Positions 56,156 through 64,000 of a stretch of 64,000 nucleotides of DNA are shown here, in pieces; within the stretch, counting starts at the first letter, position 1, and every line of letters begins with the position of its first letter. The notes under the pieces were generated by a model. The model saw only the letters and a list, made by a program, of their open reading frames with translations, did not search any database and was not told the DNA's origin. This stretch comes from Paracoccaceae bacterium (GTDB lineage Bacteria > Pseudomonadota > Alphaproteobacteria > Rhodobacterales > Rhodobacteraceae): positions 183,627 through 247,626 of the forward strand of contig JAKITO010000001.1 of NCBI GenBank assembly GCA_021648025.1. The letters are read 5' to 3'. The position numbers and the translations under genes were made by a program.

Positions 56156-57024
56156 CAACGCCCACGCCTCTCAAAACGCGGCAGCATCGCACTGAAATCC
56201 TTCCCGGCCCCATCTTCCTGCTCGATAAATTCTGCGTATAATTGCATCGCCAACTCCCCCATCGGGGTGTCTGCATCCGCGCTCTCAGCGGCTTGTTGTG
56301 ACAATCGCAGGTCCTTCAGCATCAAATCGGCTGCAAACCCCGGCAAATAGCCATTATCTGCCGGTGAATCCGGTCCAACCCCCGGAGCCGGACAATAGGC
56401 ATTCATGCTCCAGCTATAGCCCGACGAGGTTGAAACCACATCAAACATCTTTTGGCGGTCCAACCCCAACTTGTCGGCCAATGCAAACGCTTCGCAGGTG
56501 GCAATCATCGTCGCGCCCAGGATCATGTTGTTACAGATTTTGGCCGCCTGTCCGGCCCCGCCCACGCCACAATGCACCATCTTTTGGCCCATGATGTCAA
56601 ACAAGGGTACAGCACTGGCAAACGCCGCGTCGGTCCCTCCGGCCATAAAGGTCAACGTCCCGCCCGAAGCACCGCCAATGCCGCCGGACACAGGTGCATC
56701 AACAAACAGTAACCCAGCCTTTTCAGCCTCTTGCGCCACATCTTTGGCGCTGTCGACATCCACCGTGGAACAATCAATCAACGTCGCCCCTGGTGTCATC
56801 ACTGCAATCACATCCGCCGCTACGTCGCGCAATATCGCGCCATTTGGCAACATGGTGATGACAACCTCTGCGCCCGCCGCCGCCTCGGGTGCGGACCCGG
56901 CCATCCCGACCCCGTCCACCGACACATCCGCCATGTCAAAGCCGGTTACCTGATGCCCGGCCGCGGCCAGATTGGCCGCCATTGGCGCACCCATATTGCC
57001 CAACCCAACGAATCCTATTTTCAT
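56155..57024 (-). CDS. mmsB: 3-hydroxyisobutyrate dehydrogenase
   Basis: A 289-residue beta-hydroxyacid dehydrogenase. It has the N-terminal NAD-binding GFVGLGNMGAPMAANLA, the substrate motif FVDAPVSGGIGGASGGTLTF and the catalytic Lys in GGAGQAAKICNNM. It oxidises 3-hydroxyisobutyrate to methylmalonate semialdehyde in valine breakdown. The ATG at 57024 has AGGAG seven bases upstream. It is last of three valine-pathway genes in order. Confidence 0.92.
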   Translation of the reverse strand: MKIGFVGLGNMGAPMAANLAAAGHQVTGFDMADVSVDGVGMAGSAPEAAAGAEVVITMLPNGAILRDVAADVIAVMTPGATLIDCSTVDVDSAKDVAQEAEKAGLLFVDAPVSGGIGGASGGTLTFMAGGTDAAFASAVPLFDIMGQKMVHCGVGGAGQAAKICNNMILGATMIATCEAFALADKLGLDRQKMFDVVSTSSGYSWSMNAYCPAPGVGPDSPADNGYLPGFAADLMLKDLRLSQQAAESADADTPMGELAMQLYAEFIEQEDGAGKDFSAMLPRFERRGR

Positions 57025-57041
57025 GGCAATTCTCCTATATT

Positions 57042-58073
57042 TCAAAATGTTAAAGCGGCTTCTTCAAGTGGTGAAAGCATGTCTTTCACGGCCTGTTCAG
57101 GCACGTCTCCAAAGCCATGTTTCCAGACCGGGCAACGGTCTTTGTCGATAATCTGCGCCCGGATACCTTCAAGAAAATCACCCGCCTGCATCGAGCGATA
57201 AGTGAACCGGTATTCCAACCCCAGTGCTTGGCGAATATCGGGCCCGTCACTTCGTAGTTTTTGGATGATCTTAATCGTGCAAGCCATTGAAAGAGGAGAG
57301 TTTCTTTTCAGTACCTTTATGGTCTCCAATGCAAAGTCACTGGCGCCAGCCTGCAAGGCGTCAAGGATTCCATCAACGCTATCCGTGGTAAACGCCGCCT
57401 CAATCTCACCAAAATGCCGCCGCAGCGCCCCCCCAGGGGGCACCCCCCCCAAGCCAACGACGCCGGCGGCATCGTCGCCCGACTCAAGCCCTTCTATCAC
57501 ATTGCGCCATTGTGCCCTGGCCAGATACACATCAGCAAAGCCAGAAAAGATTGCGTCATCTGGGGTCATCCGCATACCGGTAAGGCCAAGGTATTCGCCC
57601 AATCGCCCCGGCGCGCGGGCCAGCAAATACGACCCGCCAACATCCGGCACCAGGCCAATACCGCATTCGGGCATGGCAATCCGCGTCGTGTCATCCACCA
57701 CCCGAATGCCCGCATGACAGCCAATGCCAACCCCGCCGCCCATGACAAACCCTTGCATGAAACTAACCACCGGCTTGGGATATTCAGCGATAAAGGCGTT
57801 CAGACGGTATTCATCGCGCCAGAATGTCCGCCCATAGGCAAAATTGCCGGCCCGGCCCGTGGCATATAACTTGGCAATATCTCCGCCCGCGCAAAATGCC
57901 TTGTCACCCTCGGCGTCGATCACCACCAGTGCGACGTCAGGATCATCCGCCCAACTGCGCATGGCCGCGTCAATTGCCATACACATCTCATAGGTCATCG
58001 CATTCAGCGCGTGGGCCCGAGTAAAGGTGATGCGCCCGGCCTGTCCGACCACGCGGATGTCGATATCGCCCAT
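57042..58073 (-). CDS. 3-hydroxyisobutyryl-CoA hydrolase
   Basis: A 343-residue crotonase-fold thioesterase of the HIBCH type. It has ITFTRAHALNAMTYEMCMAI, KAFCAGGDIAKLYATG, VSFMQGFVMGGGVGIG and MPECGIGLVPDVGGSYLLAR, plus a ~100-residue C-terminal extension longer than simple hydratases. It frees 3-hydroxyisobutyrate from CoA, the step between its two neighbours. The start is one base after the dehydrogenase stop (TGAGATG). Confidence 0.88.
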   Translation of the reverse strand: MGDIDIRVVGQAGRITFTRAHALNAMTYEMCMAIDAAMRSWADDPDVALVVIDAEGDKAFCAGGDIAKLYATGRAGNFAYGRTFWRDEYRLNAFIAEYPKPVVSFMQGFVMGGGVGIGCHAGIRVVDDTTRIAMPECGIGLVPDVGGSYLLARAPGRLGEYLGLTGMRMTPDDAIFSGFADVYLARAQWRNVIEGLESGDDAAGVVGLGGVPPGGALRRHFGEIEAAFTTDSVDGILDALQAGASDFALETIKVLKRNSPLSMACTIKIIQKLRSDGPDIRQALGLEYRFTYRSMQAGDFLEGIRAQIIDKDRCPVWKHGFGDVPEQAVKDMLSPLEEAALTF

Positions 58074-58074
58074 C

Positions 58075-59217
58075 TCAGCGGTTCGCCAACATGTGACGCG
58101 CGACAATCACCCGCATAATTTCATTTGTGCCTTCCAGAATCTGATGCACCCGCAAATCGCGCACCAGTTTTTCAATGCCGTATTCCGCCAGGTACCCATA
58201 CCCACCGTGCAATTGCAGACATTGATCGACAATTTTACTGCCTGCCTCGGTGACAAATTTCTTGGCCATGGCACAGAATTTTGAGGCATCCGGCGCACCA
58301 GTGTCCAGCTTCCATGCCGCCTGGCGCAAAAACACCCGCGCTGCCTGCAACTCAATCTCCATATCCGCCAGCCTGAATTGCAGGCCCTGGAACTGGTCGA
58401 TGGTTTTGCCGAATGCGCGGCGTTCGCCCATATAATTCAAGGTCATGGTCAACGCCGCCTGCGCCGCCCCCAACGAACAGGCCGAGATATTCAACCGCCC
58501 GCCGTCCAGCCCCATCATCGCGTATTTGAACCCGTCGCCTTCGACCCCCACCAGGTTTCCCGCCGGGATTTTGCAATCGTCAAACTGCACCTGCGCCGTG
58601 GGTTGTGATCGCCACCCCATCTTTTCCTCCAACGCGCCAAAGCTGAGACCGGGCGTCCCATCCTCGACATACAACGTCGAAATGCCCTTTGGCCCGTCCG
58701 CCCCGGTGCGCGCCATCACCACATAGGCGTCGCAATACCCGCCCCCCGAAATAAACGCCTTGGTGCCATTCAAGGTATAGCCCTGGTTGGTGCGTGTGGC
58801 CCGCGTTGTCAGGCTTGCAGCATCCGAACCGGCCCCCGGTTCGGTCAAACAATAGCTAAGCACGGTGTTAAGCGCCAGGATGTCTGGTAAGACGCGCGCC
58901 TTCAATGCCTCATCGCCAAAACTATCAAGCATTTTTGCGCACATATTGTGAATCGACAGGAAGGCCGCCACCGATGGACAAGCCATTGACAATGCTTCGA
59001 AAACCAAAGTTGCGTCAAGCCGCCCCAAGCCTGATCCGCCACCGTCCTCGGACACATAAAGCCCGCCAAACCCCAGAGCGCCAATTTCCGGCCACAGGGT
59101 TTTGGGAATGGTGCCATCACCCTCCCATTGGCGCGCGAAAGGGGCGATATGTTGCTGACCAAAGGCATGGGCCATGTCAAAAATCGCCGTTTGCTCGTCA
59201 CTCAGGGCAAAATCCAT
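58075..59217 (-). CDS. acyl-CoA dehydrogenase, probably isobutyryl-CoA dehydrogenase
   Basis: A 380-residue flavoprotein. It shows the N-terminal helix domain (MDFALSDEQTAIFDMAHAF), YCLTEPGAGSDAASL at the FAD/substrate site, the beta domain with KAFISGGGYCD, and C-terminal QLHGGYGYLAEYGIEKLVRD and ILEGTNEIMRVI with the catalytic Glu. Its operon partners, HIBCH and MmsB, point to isobutyryl-CoA in valine catabolism. The ATG at 59217 starts the homology. Confidence 0.9.
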   Translation of the reverse strand: MDFALSDEQTAIFDMAHAFGQQHIAPFARQWEGDGTIPKTLWPEIGALGFGGLYVSEDGGGSGLGRLDATLVFEALSMACPSVAAFLSIHNMCAKMLDSFGDEALKARVLPDILALNTVLSYCLTEPGAGSDAASLTTRATRTNQGYTLNGTKAFISGGGYCDAYVVMARTGADGPKGISTLYVEDGTPGLSFGALEEKMGWRSQPTAQVQFDDCKIPAGNLVGVEGDGFKYAMMGLDGGRLNISACSLGAAQAALTMTLNYMGERRAFGKTIDQFQGLQFRLADMEIELQAARVFLRQAAWKLDTGAPDASKFCAMAKKFVTEAGSKIVDQCLQLHGGYGYLAEYGIEKLVRDLRVHQILEGTNEIMRVIVARHMLANR

Positions 59218-59369
59218 GTGGGGCCTCGTCGTCCGGTTTGAATTGAACAAGTGTTTAATTCGCAAATCCTACAAGAATATTTCAGCACTTGAAACCGGCT
59301 TTGAATGTACATTCTGAAATCCCTTGGGTATGCAGCGGTAACTTGGACCGGACAGGGCAGGGCAAGCGG

Positions 59370-60218
59370 GTGAGCAGTAAGAAAAAATTCCACGAACTCA
59401 ATACACTGTTCAGTGAACTTGATGTCAAATTGGTGGATATGGCTGAACTGCGTGCCGAACAGGAACGACTGCAACGCTTTGAACGGGCAGGTGGTCTTGA
59501 AAAACCCGCCTATGCGTTGTCGCCGGGGATGGACGGGTTTGATGTCACCGGCCTGGTGGCTGAATTGGCCCGGCACGGCGACGCCCTGAACCGTTTGACA
59601 GATCCGCAAGGAACATCGACCGGATATCACGCGGGCAATGGCTATTACGACACGCCCGACGCCGAAGCGCTTTATCTGATGGTGCGCCGTTACAAACCGG
59701 CCCAGGTGATCGAGGTGGGCTGTGGCAATTCCACCCGGGTGACACGCCAGGCGGTGATTGACGCAAGGCTGGACACAAAGATCACCGCGATTGACCCATA
59801 CCCGCGTGCCGATATCGCCCATGTGGTAGATAATTTTGAACAAAAATGCCTGGAACAGGTTGATCCGTCGCTGTTCGCAGGTTTGGGTTCCGGCGACATC
59901 CTGTTCATCGATTCAAGCCACCAGGTGCGGATGAGCAACGATGTCGCCCACCTGTTTTGCCGTATCATTCCGGCGCTGGCCTCTGGCGTGGTGATCCACG
60001 TCCACGATGTGTTTCTGCCGTTTGAATATCCCAAACGGTTCTTTTATGACTGCCCGTCCTGGGGCGAGCAATATGTGTTGCACACGTTGCTGCAAGGCGG
60101 CGGATACGAAGTGCTTTGGCCCGGATATTACCTGCAACGCACCCATCCGGATGCCATTGCAAAATTGCCGTTTCTGGCAAAGGGGCGCGCGCAAAGCTTC
60201 TGGATTCGCAAACGCTGA
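59370..60218 (+). CDS. class I SAM-dependent methyltransferase
   Basis: About 282 residues. A charged N-terminal helix region (LNTLFSELDVKLVDMAELRAE) is followed by a Rossmann methyltransferase core. Motif I is VIEVGCGNSTRVT, the acidic end of strand 2 is ITAIDPYPR, and ILFIDSSHQV is followed by VVIHVHDVFLP, typical of the Methyltransf_24-like group linked to surface sugars. The substrate is unknown. GTG 59370 is taken as start; the frame extends to a TTG at 59289. Confidence 0.72.
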   Translation: MSSKKKFHELNTLFSELDVKLVDMAELRAEQERLQRFERAGGLEKPAYALSPGMDGFDVTGLVAELARHGDALNRLTDPQGTSTGYHAGNGYYDTPDAEALYLMVRRYKPAQVIEVGCGNSTRVTRQAVIDARLDTKITAIDPYPRADIAHVVDNFEQKCLEQVDPSLFAGLGSGDILFIDSSHQVRMSNDVAHLFCRIIPALASGVVIHVHDVFLPFEYPKRFFYDCPSWGEQYVLHTLLQGGGYEVLWPGYYLQRTHPDAIAKLPFLAKGRAQSFWIRKR

Positions 60219-60246
60219 TCCCATGCGCGATATGCTTTGGCCGTAT

Positions 60247-60759
60247 TTACGCCGCCAAATTATGGGTTTGCGTCCCGCTGGTCATACAAGAAAGCTCGAC
60301 TCCGCCGACATAAATGATATGCGGTGCGCCAAATTCCAGTTGGTGCAGGTGCAATTTCTGCACCCCTAGGTCGCGGATGAATTCATCATCAACCAGCGCG
60401 TCGGCCCGCACCAGTGCCTGATCCACGCCAAACATCGACTGAGCGCGCCAATCGCGGATCAAAACCAGTTGTGCGCCCGGCAGGATCAAATCCTGCTCCG
60501 GACGGGTATGGCCCAGTGAGCCTGCGGCAAATAAGATCGCCCGCGACACGCAGCGCCGGTGGTGAATACGGGTCAGCCGCACCATGCCTGCGTCGCGGGT
60601 GATCAGATTGTCGCCAGGCGACAAAAATTCCACTGGCACCTCACCCTCGCGGGTATAAAGGAAAGTACCGGCAACAAACCCGATCTTGGGCCTTGGTGAA
60701 CTTACGGGATGCGACAACGGGTCAAACCCGTCAACACGCCCGACCGATTTCGGTTTCAT
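60247..60759 (-). CDS. Hint-domain protein
   Basis: A 170-residue protein whose centre reads GFVAGTFLYTREGEVPVEFL, then SPGDNLITRDAGMVRLTRIHHR. This is the start of a Hint (hedgehog/intein) fold as found in many Rhodobacterales surface proteins. It continues with LILPGAQLVLI and QLEFGAPHIIYVGGVELSC. There is no repeat or secretion region attached, so it is a stand-alone Hint protein. The catalytic Cys of self-splicing Hint domains is not at the expected first position, so it may be inactive. Confidence 0.7.
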   Translation of the reverse strand: MKPKSVGRVDGFDPLSHPVSSPRPKIGFVAGTFLYTREGEVPVEFLSPGDNLITRDAGMVRLTRIHHRRCVSRAILFAAGSLGHTRPEQDLILPGAQLVLIRDWRAQSMFGVDQALVRADALVDDEFIRDLGVQKLHLHQLEFGAPHIIYVGGVELSCMTSGTQTHNLAA

Positions 60760-60930
60760 GGCGTTCTCACTTTTACTGCCTCAGTTTTGGTAAACGAATA
60801 CGGCAATCTCATGTTCTTGTCGCGCCCATTCAGACAAATTATGGCAGGTGTTGCCAAAACCCTAACGCCGATCAGGTTGCAATTATTTCCCTCGCATCCC
60901 CCCGGCACCTTTGCTAAGCAGCGCCAATAT

Positions 60931-61014
60931 GCGGGTGTGGCGGAATTGGTAGACGCACCAGATTTAGGTTCTGGCGCCTATGGCGTGGGGGTTCGAGTCC
61001 CTTCACCCGCACCA
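60931..61014 (+). tRNA. tRNA-Leu (anticodon TAG)
   Basis: An 84-nt class II tRNA with encoded CCA. The acceptor arms are GCGGGTG and CACCCGC. The anticodon arm CCAGA-TTTAGGT-TCTGG puts TAG at 60965-60967. A long variable arm (GCGCCTATGGCGT) and a GGGTTCGAGTCCC T-arm are present. It reads CUA-family Leu codons. Its 3' end is followed by trailer repeats and an integrase remnant. Confidence 0.96.
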
Positions 61015-61222
61015 TTCTTTGTCTCACGGCGCGCAGCACCTCCGACGGGGCGGCCTGACCGGCCGACGAGCCGTCGCTCGTTTGGGCGCTTTGGTTCTAA
61101 GTTTGTCTGATTAACTGCACCATTCTTTGTCTCACGGCGGGCAGCACCTCCGACGGGGCGGCCTGACCGGCCGACGAGCCGTCGCTCGTTTTGGTTCTAA
61201 GTTTGTCTGATTAACTGCACCA
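61015..61222 (+). repeat. tRNA-trailer repeats, Leu locus (two units)
   Basis: Unit 1 is 61015-61122 (108 bp) and unit 2 is 61123-61222 (100 bp, lacking GGGCGCTT). Both begin TTCTTTGTCTCACGG and end TGCACCA, repeating the tRNA-Leu 3' end GCACCA. The first unit matches the tRNA-Arg unit almost base for base, apart from the terminal six bases, which follow the local tRNA. Confidence 0.85.
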
Positions 61223-61315
61223 TTTTCTATTGATTTCGTTGTGTTTTCATGGTGTTAGTGCCAAAACCACTACGCAAACGCTACACAATTCGTGGTGGCG
61301 GCTATGAGGTTATCA

Positions 61316-61468
61316 ATGGAATTACCGCATCTGAAACTAGAGAAAACCGGCAATGCCAAGTATCGGAGGCGTGTCATATCACCTCAAATGCGGGCCATGA
61401 TTGGCACCAAAGCCATTGAATGGTCGTTGAAGACCCGTGAAGCGGGAGCCATTATCGCCGGACCTTGA
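61316..61468 (+). pseudogene. N-terminal fragment of a phage-type tyrosine integrase
   Basis: A 50-codon frame reads MELPHLKLEKTGNAKYRRR, then VISPQMRAMIGTKAIEWSL and KTREAGAI. This resembles the N-terminal arm-binding part of alphaproteobacterial tyrosine recombinases (x-YRRRVPxxLRxxIGxxxxxxSLxT). It stops at 61468 and no catalytic domain follows. The position next to the tRNA-Leu 3' end is that of an integrase beside its att site. Confidence 0.6.
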
Positions 61469-61780
61469 TTAGCGGAATGGATGTGACGGAGCCGAGGCGC
61501 TCGAGGTCATGGGTGACGTCGAGCCGGTCGGTGTCGAAACGCACCGGCACATCGAATTCAAAGCCTGCGGTTATGGCGACACCGCTGGCCGGCGTGATGG
61601 TGAAGATGACGAGACCGGTTGTGGTATCAACCGACCAGCCGGAGGCTTGCGCGACCCCATCCAGCGCTACCAAAACGGTTCTGGATGCCGGTTTGGTGAT
61701 GGTGCGGGTCCATGTATGTGCACCGGATGAATAGGCTTTCACCAGTTGGAACGCCGTGGTGTTACCATCCCCAACGCCGA
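61452..61780 (-). pseudogene. C-terminal fragment of a DUF2460 phage/GTA tail protein
   Basis: About 109 residues beginning GVGDGNTTAFQLVKAYSSG and including TRTITKPASRTVLVAL and GFEFDVPVRFDTDRL, ending SIPLIKVRR. This is the conserved C-terminal end of DUF2460/TIGR02217 proteins (phage tail and gene transfer agent ORFg12). The N-terminal ~100 residues are missing; sequence beyond 61780 is unrelated and belongs to the next fragment on the other strand. Confidence 0.7.
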
Positions 61781-62020
61781 CCAGACCGTTCTCTCCCGCC
61801 TGGCGGCCCTGAAAACCATGAGCGTGAACGAGCTGAAGGAAGAATGGGACCGGCTCTTTGCCACCGGCGCGCCGAACAACAGCCGGTCCTACCTGGAAAT
61901 CCACATCGCCTACCGCATTCAGGAACTGATTCATGGCGGGTTGTCCAGGAAAAGCCGCCAGATGCTGAAGGCGCTTTCGGCCTTGGCCACGCCCGGAAAG
62001 GCGGTGCCTGATGGACGTCA
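61776..62020 (+). pseudogene. DUF2924 fragment
   Basis: Frame reads TVLSRLAALKTMSVNELKEE, WDRLFATGAPNNSRSYLEIH, then IAYRIQELIHGGLSRKSR. This matches the N-terminal half of DUF2924 proteins, which usually precede a large serine recombinase in alphaproteobacterial mobile elements, as here. The C-terminal half is deleted; after [10 protein letters not shown] the frame runs into the recombinase in the wrong phase. Confidence 0.65.
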
Positions 62021-62360
62021 TTGCAAGGCACCCGTAAACTCCGCTGCGCCATTTACACCCGCAAATCCACCTGGGACGGGCTGGAGCAGGAATTCAATAC
62101 GCTGAACGCCCAGCGAGAAGCCTGCGAGGCCTATATAACCAGCCAGCGTTCCGAGGGCTGGGTCGCGGTGCGCGAACATTACGATGATGGCGGATATCAA
62201 GAACGGCCTGGTCGACGTGATCGTGGTCTACAAGATCGACCGCCTCAGCCGCTCGCTGATGGATTTCGCCAAGCCGGTAGAGGTTTTCGACCGCAATCAG
62301 GTGACTTTCGTTTCGGTCACGCAATCCTTCAACACCACCACCTCGATGGGGCGGCTCCAG
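62021..62360 (+). pseudogene. serine recombinase fragment (internal deletion)
   Basis: The first part reads [20 protein letters not shown] with the catalytic-Ser region YTRKS, up to REHYDDGGY. About 14 residues including the usual GGSxERP are lost, and a frame change leads to [20 protein letters not shown] and [17 protein letters not shown]. The sequence ends abruptly after that, without the DNA-binding part. It is clearly a resolvase-type large serine recombinase in origin. Confidence 0.75.
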
Positions 62361-62789
62361 CCGCGCAATCCGCCCCCCGTCCCAGCAGGCATGCACGGTG
62401 CGAAACCCGTCAAGTTCCAGATAGAGCGGAAGCGAGCGCATCCAGCCGATGACATCATGCGTGGCAGCGCTTTCCGGCGAGAACTCATCCAGAAAGCCCG
62501 GTGTTGGCGCAGGTTTTTAGGGAACCACGGGCGCAAAGGCGCGCCGGTTTAGGATGTTTGGTATGAAAATGGATCGCGTTCAGTTCGTGATTGCCCATCA
62601 CCGCCAGTGCCGTTCCGGCATCCAGCATCCCGCGCACCAGAGCGATGACCCCCCCCGTTTCGCGGGCCACGATCGATGAAATCGCCCAGAAAGACGCAAA
62701 TGCGCCCGGAATACGCACCCGGGGTCGGAATGCCGCCACGCTCCGTTTCGCCTTGCATACCCCAGTGAGGTCAGAGCATGCTCCAGCAT
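62348..62789 (-). pseudogene. decayed metallophosphoesterase gene
   Basis: On the minus strand, frames change but a calcineurin-type phosphatase can be followed. LEHALTSLGYARRNGAWRHS is followed by ICVFLGDFIDRGPRN (metal site GDxxDRG), then VIALVRGMLDAGTALAVMGN with GNHE in MGNHELNAIHF. The C-terminal pieces are [20 protein letters not shown] and RIARLEP. One frameshift lies at a C8 run (62649-62656) and others flank it. It resembles the bacterial PrpA/ApaH-like family next to mobile-element ends. Confidence 0.65.
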
Positions 62790-63135
62790 TATTCTCGTGG
62801 CCCCTGTTCAATGAACGCACTGAAACCACCCCCGCACTGCCCTGCGGCGTTTCGCGCCAAAACGCCCCCTTCGGGTTTCTCTTGTCGAACGAGAGGATTT
62901 GACATCGCGGCAACCGGTCGGGCATGAAATTTACGAAAAACCCTCGTTTTATTGGAGTTTTCGTGACCGACCTCAAACGCCTCGAAGGTCGGTCGAATAG
63001 AGAGAAACAGAGTTTAGAGAGCATCGCGAGGCGTTCCGGCATTCTTGCGGGTTCGGTCGCCAGACCTAAACCCCTTTGAAACATAAAGAAATTTACCCCC
63101 GACAAGGGGCATGTCCGCGTTTCAATGAAGGCAAG
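62790..63135. other. interval without recognisable gene
   Basis: Both strands contain open stretches but nothing I recognise as protein. A 9-bp perfect hairpin (GACCGACCT and AGGTCGGTC, 12-base loop) occupies 62965-62994. The sequence is presumably debris between the phosphatase remnant and the tRNA-Ser repeats. Confidence 0.4.
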
Positions 63136-63357
63136 TGGCGAAGGATCTGGGCGCAACTTCGAACTCCAGCACCCAAAATCGCGACCGCGCTTCGGGCGGT
63201 CAGCCCGCCCCGTCGGAGGCGCATCTTCGCGCCGTGAGACAAAGAATGGCGAAGGATCTGGGCGCAACTTTGAACTCCAGCACCCAAAATCGCGACCGCG
63301 CTTCGGGCGGTCAGCCCGCCCCGTCGGAGGCGCATCTTCGCGCCGTGAGACAAAGAA
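63136..63357 (-). repeat. tRNA-trailer repeats, Ser locus (two units)
   Basis: Two 111-bp units (63247-63357 next to the tRNA, then 63136-63246) differ at a single base. On the minus strand each begins TTCTTTGTCTCACGGCGCG and ends TTCGCCA, ending like the tRNA-Ser itself (CGCCA). The start matches the Arg and Leu units; the middle (GCGGGCTGACCGCCCGA) matches the second Arg unit. Confidence 0.85.
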
Positions 63358-63447
63358 TGGCGGGGGCGGTGGGATTCGAACCCACGGCACGCTTTCACGT
63401 GCGCTGGTTTTCAAGACCAGTCCGTTCGACCACTCCGGCACGCCCCC
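63358..63447 (-). tRNA. tRNA-Ser (anticodon TGA)
   Basis: A 90-nt class II tRNA with encoded CCA on the minus strand. The acceptor arms are GGGGGCG and CGCCCCC. The anticodon arm CTGGT-CTTGAAA-ACCAG has TGA at 63411-63413. A long variable arm (GCACGTGAAAGCGTGC) and a GTGGGTTCGAATCCCAC T-arm are present. It reads UCA-family Ser codons. Confidence 0.96.
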
Positions 63448-63669
63448 TGATCGTCACCCCGAATAACGCCAGTTGATGCAACTGACAACAGGGTAAAGCG
63501 ACAGATGAACAAGCGATGTCACCGGCAGTTGGAGCAGGTGCTTTGCGCAAATGCCATCCCGTTTGTCAAAGTGACCCAAAACAGGCGCGCAGATTCGCCC
63601 AGCCCAGCGGTAAGTTGGCAAAAACAGATCGTGTTAATTGCGAGATACTGGCGAAGATGGACTGGAACA

Positions 63670-63795
63670 GCCGCTTGACCAAGACGGGCACCCGAGATGC
63701 TGGTGTCAACCATCAGGCAGAGGTTCTCGCGGCAGCAATCGTCGTTCACCGCCAGGATGCGGAACTTGCGAGACGCACCGAAGGTGACCGGTGGC
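63670..63795 (-). mobile_element. IS3-family transposase (OrfB) fragment
   Basis: The minus strand reads RKFRILAVNDDCCRENLCLM and then VDTSISGARL, the conserved catalytic-core stretch of IS3-type (IS407-like) transposases (x-FRIL-x-VxDDxxRExLxLxxDTSxSG). It is preceded and followed by unrelated sequence, with no terminal repeats seen, so only a piece remains. It ends where the livF-like homology begins. Confidence 0.6.
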
Positions 63796-64000
63796 TATGG
63801 TAACACCAAGGTGCCGCACGGAGTCTCAGCAAGTATAGATCAAGGGCACATCTTGGGCGTTTTTGGTCGCAATGGGGTTGGCAAGACGACGCTGGCAAAA
63901 TTGCTCAATGGAGGGCTGCGGGCAAGCAGCGGCACGATCCGATTGAGTGGACAAGACATTACCGGGCTTCCTGCCAATGCGCGCCGAGGTGCGGGCATTG
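63784..64000 (+). CDS. branched-chain amino acid-type ABC transporter ATPase (LivF-like), partial
   Basis: Open to the end of the window. Homology begins at VTGGYGNTKVPHGVSASIDQ and continues with Walker A in GVFGRNGVGKTTLAKLLNGG and the LivF-type GTIRLSGQDITGLPANARRG. The usual first six to eight residues are missing because the IS3 fragment joins here. An in-frame ATG at 63757 lies inside that fragment. It may be a 5'-truncated pseudogene or use a new start; the rest lies outside the window. Confidence 0.65.
   Translation, partial: MTGGYGNTKVPHGVSASIDQGHILGVFGRNGVGKTTLAKLLNGGLRASSGTIRLSGQDITGLPANARRGAGI

Noticed and set aside
63136..63357. CRISPR or coding repeat at the tRNA-Ser locus
   Set aside because: Only two adjacent 111-bp units without spacers. 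Open frames across them (for example SRREDAPPTGRADRP) arise from the non-coding repeat and run into the tRNA.

Overview
The window is GC-rich, densely coded alphaproteobacterial chromosome, most likely from the Rhodobacterales (Roseobacter group). Evidence for this is the 407-residue aminolevulinate synthase HemA with an FNR-type box upstream, the suf cluster led by a cysteine-poor IscR with an Irr-type box in its promoter, GTTC-N7-GTTC SOS boxes at lexA and uvrA, the trpGDC-moaC-moeA-lexA run, and a GTA/phage-type DUF2460 fragment. I worked by reading alone, so family names are recognitions and not search results.

Layout. 0-10 kb: end of an MFS transporter, a DUF924 protein, lpdA, an M20 peptidase, hemA, a RodZ-like protein, ispG, and a three-gene minus-strand set (hydrolase, small protein, HD protein). 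10-18.7 kb: the Fe-S assembly operon iscR-desulfurase-sufB-(pyruvyltransferase-like)-sufC-sufD-two small membrane genes-sufS. 18.7-25.4 kb: a fused membrane/spermidine-synthase-like protein, tRNA-Arg, an Hsp70-family protein, ccmF-ccmH and an enoyl-CoA hydratase. 25.4-37.3 kb: a duplicated RTX protein, gltA, gltX, comEC, then lexA-moeA-moaC-trpC-trpD-trpG on the minus strand. 37.5-41.6 kb: a YibQ-like protein and an amino-sugar operon (kinase, a 41-codon remnant, nagA).

41.7-52.1 kb is the most unusual part. A CPBP-like membrane protein and a radical SAM/SPASM enzyme lead into a short ORF with a textbook double-glycine leader. A very acidic, Asn/Asp/Glu/Gly-repeat segment with two Cys follows in the +1 frame, then a terminator. 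Next come a HlyD-like adaptor, a C39 peptidase with membrane segments but no ATPase domain, and a second membrane protein. On the opposite strand are two near-duplicate 2OG-Fe(II) oxygenases and an exported HExxH protein. I read this as a candidate undescribed peptide-modification and export (RiPP-like) system. Its precursor is either frameshifted or decayed, and a broken gene lies just before it.

52.5-60.8 kb: rhodanese with a 12-bp tandem repeat upstream, SOS-boxed uvrA, a three-gene valine-degradation operon (isobutyryl-CoA dehydrogenase, 3-hydroxyisobutyryl-CoA hydrolase, mmsB), a methyltransferase and a Hint-domain protein. 60.9-64 kb: tRNA-Leu and tRNA-Ser bracket a graveyard of integrase, DUF2460, DUF2924, serine recombinase, metallophosphoesterase and IS3 fragments, ending in a livF-like gene cut by the window. 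All three tRNAs in the window carry the same family of ~100-111 bp repeats directly after their CCA ends.
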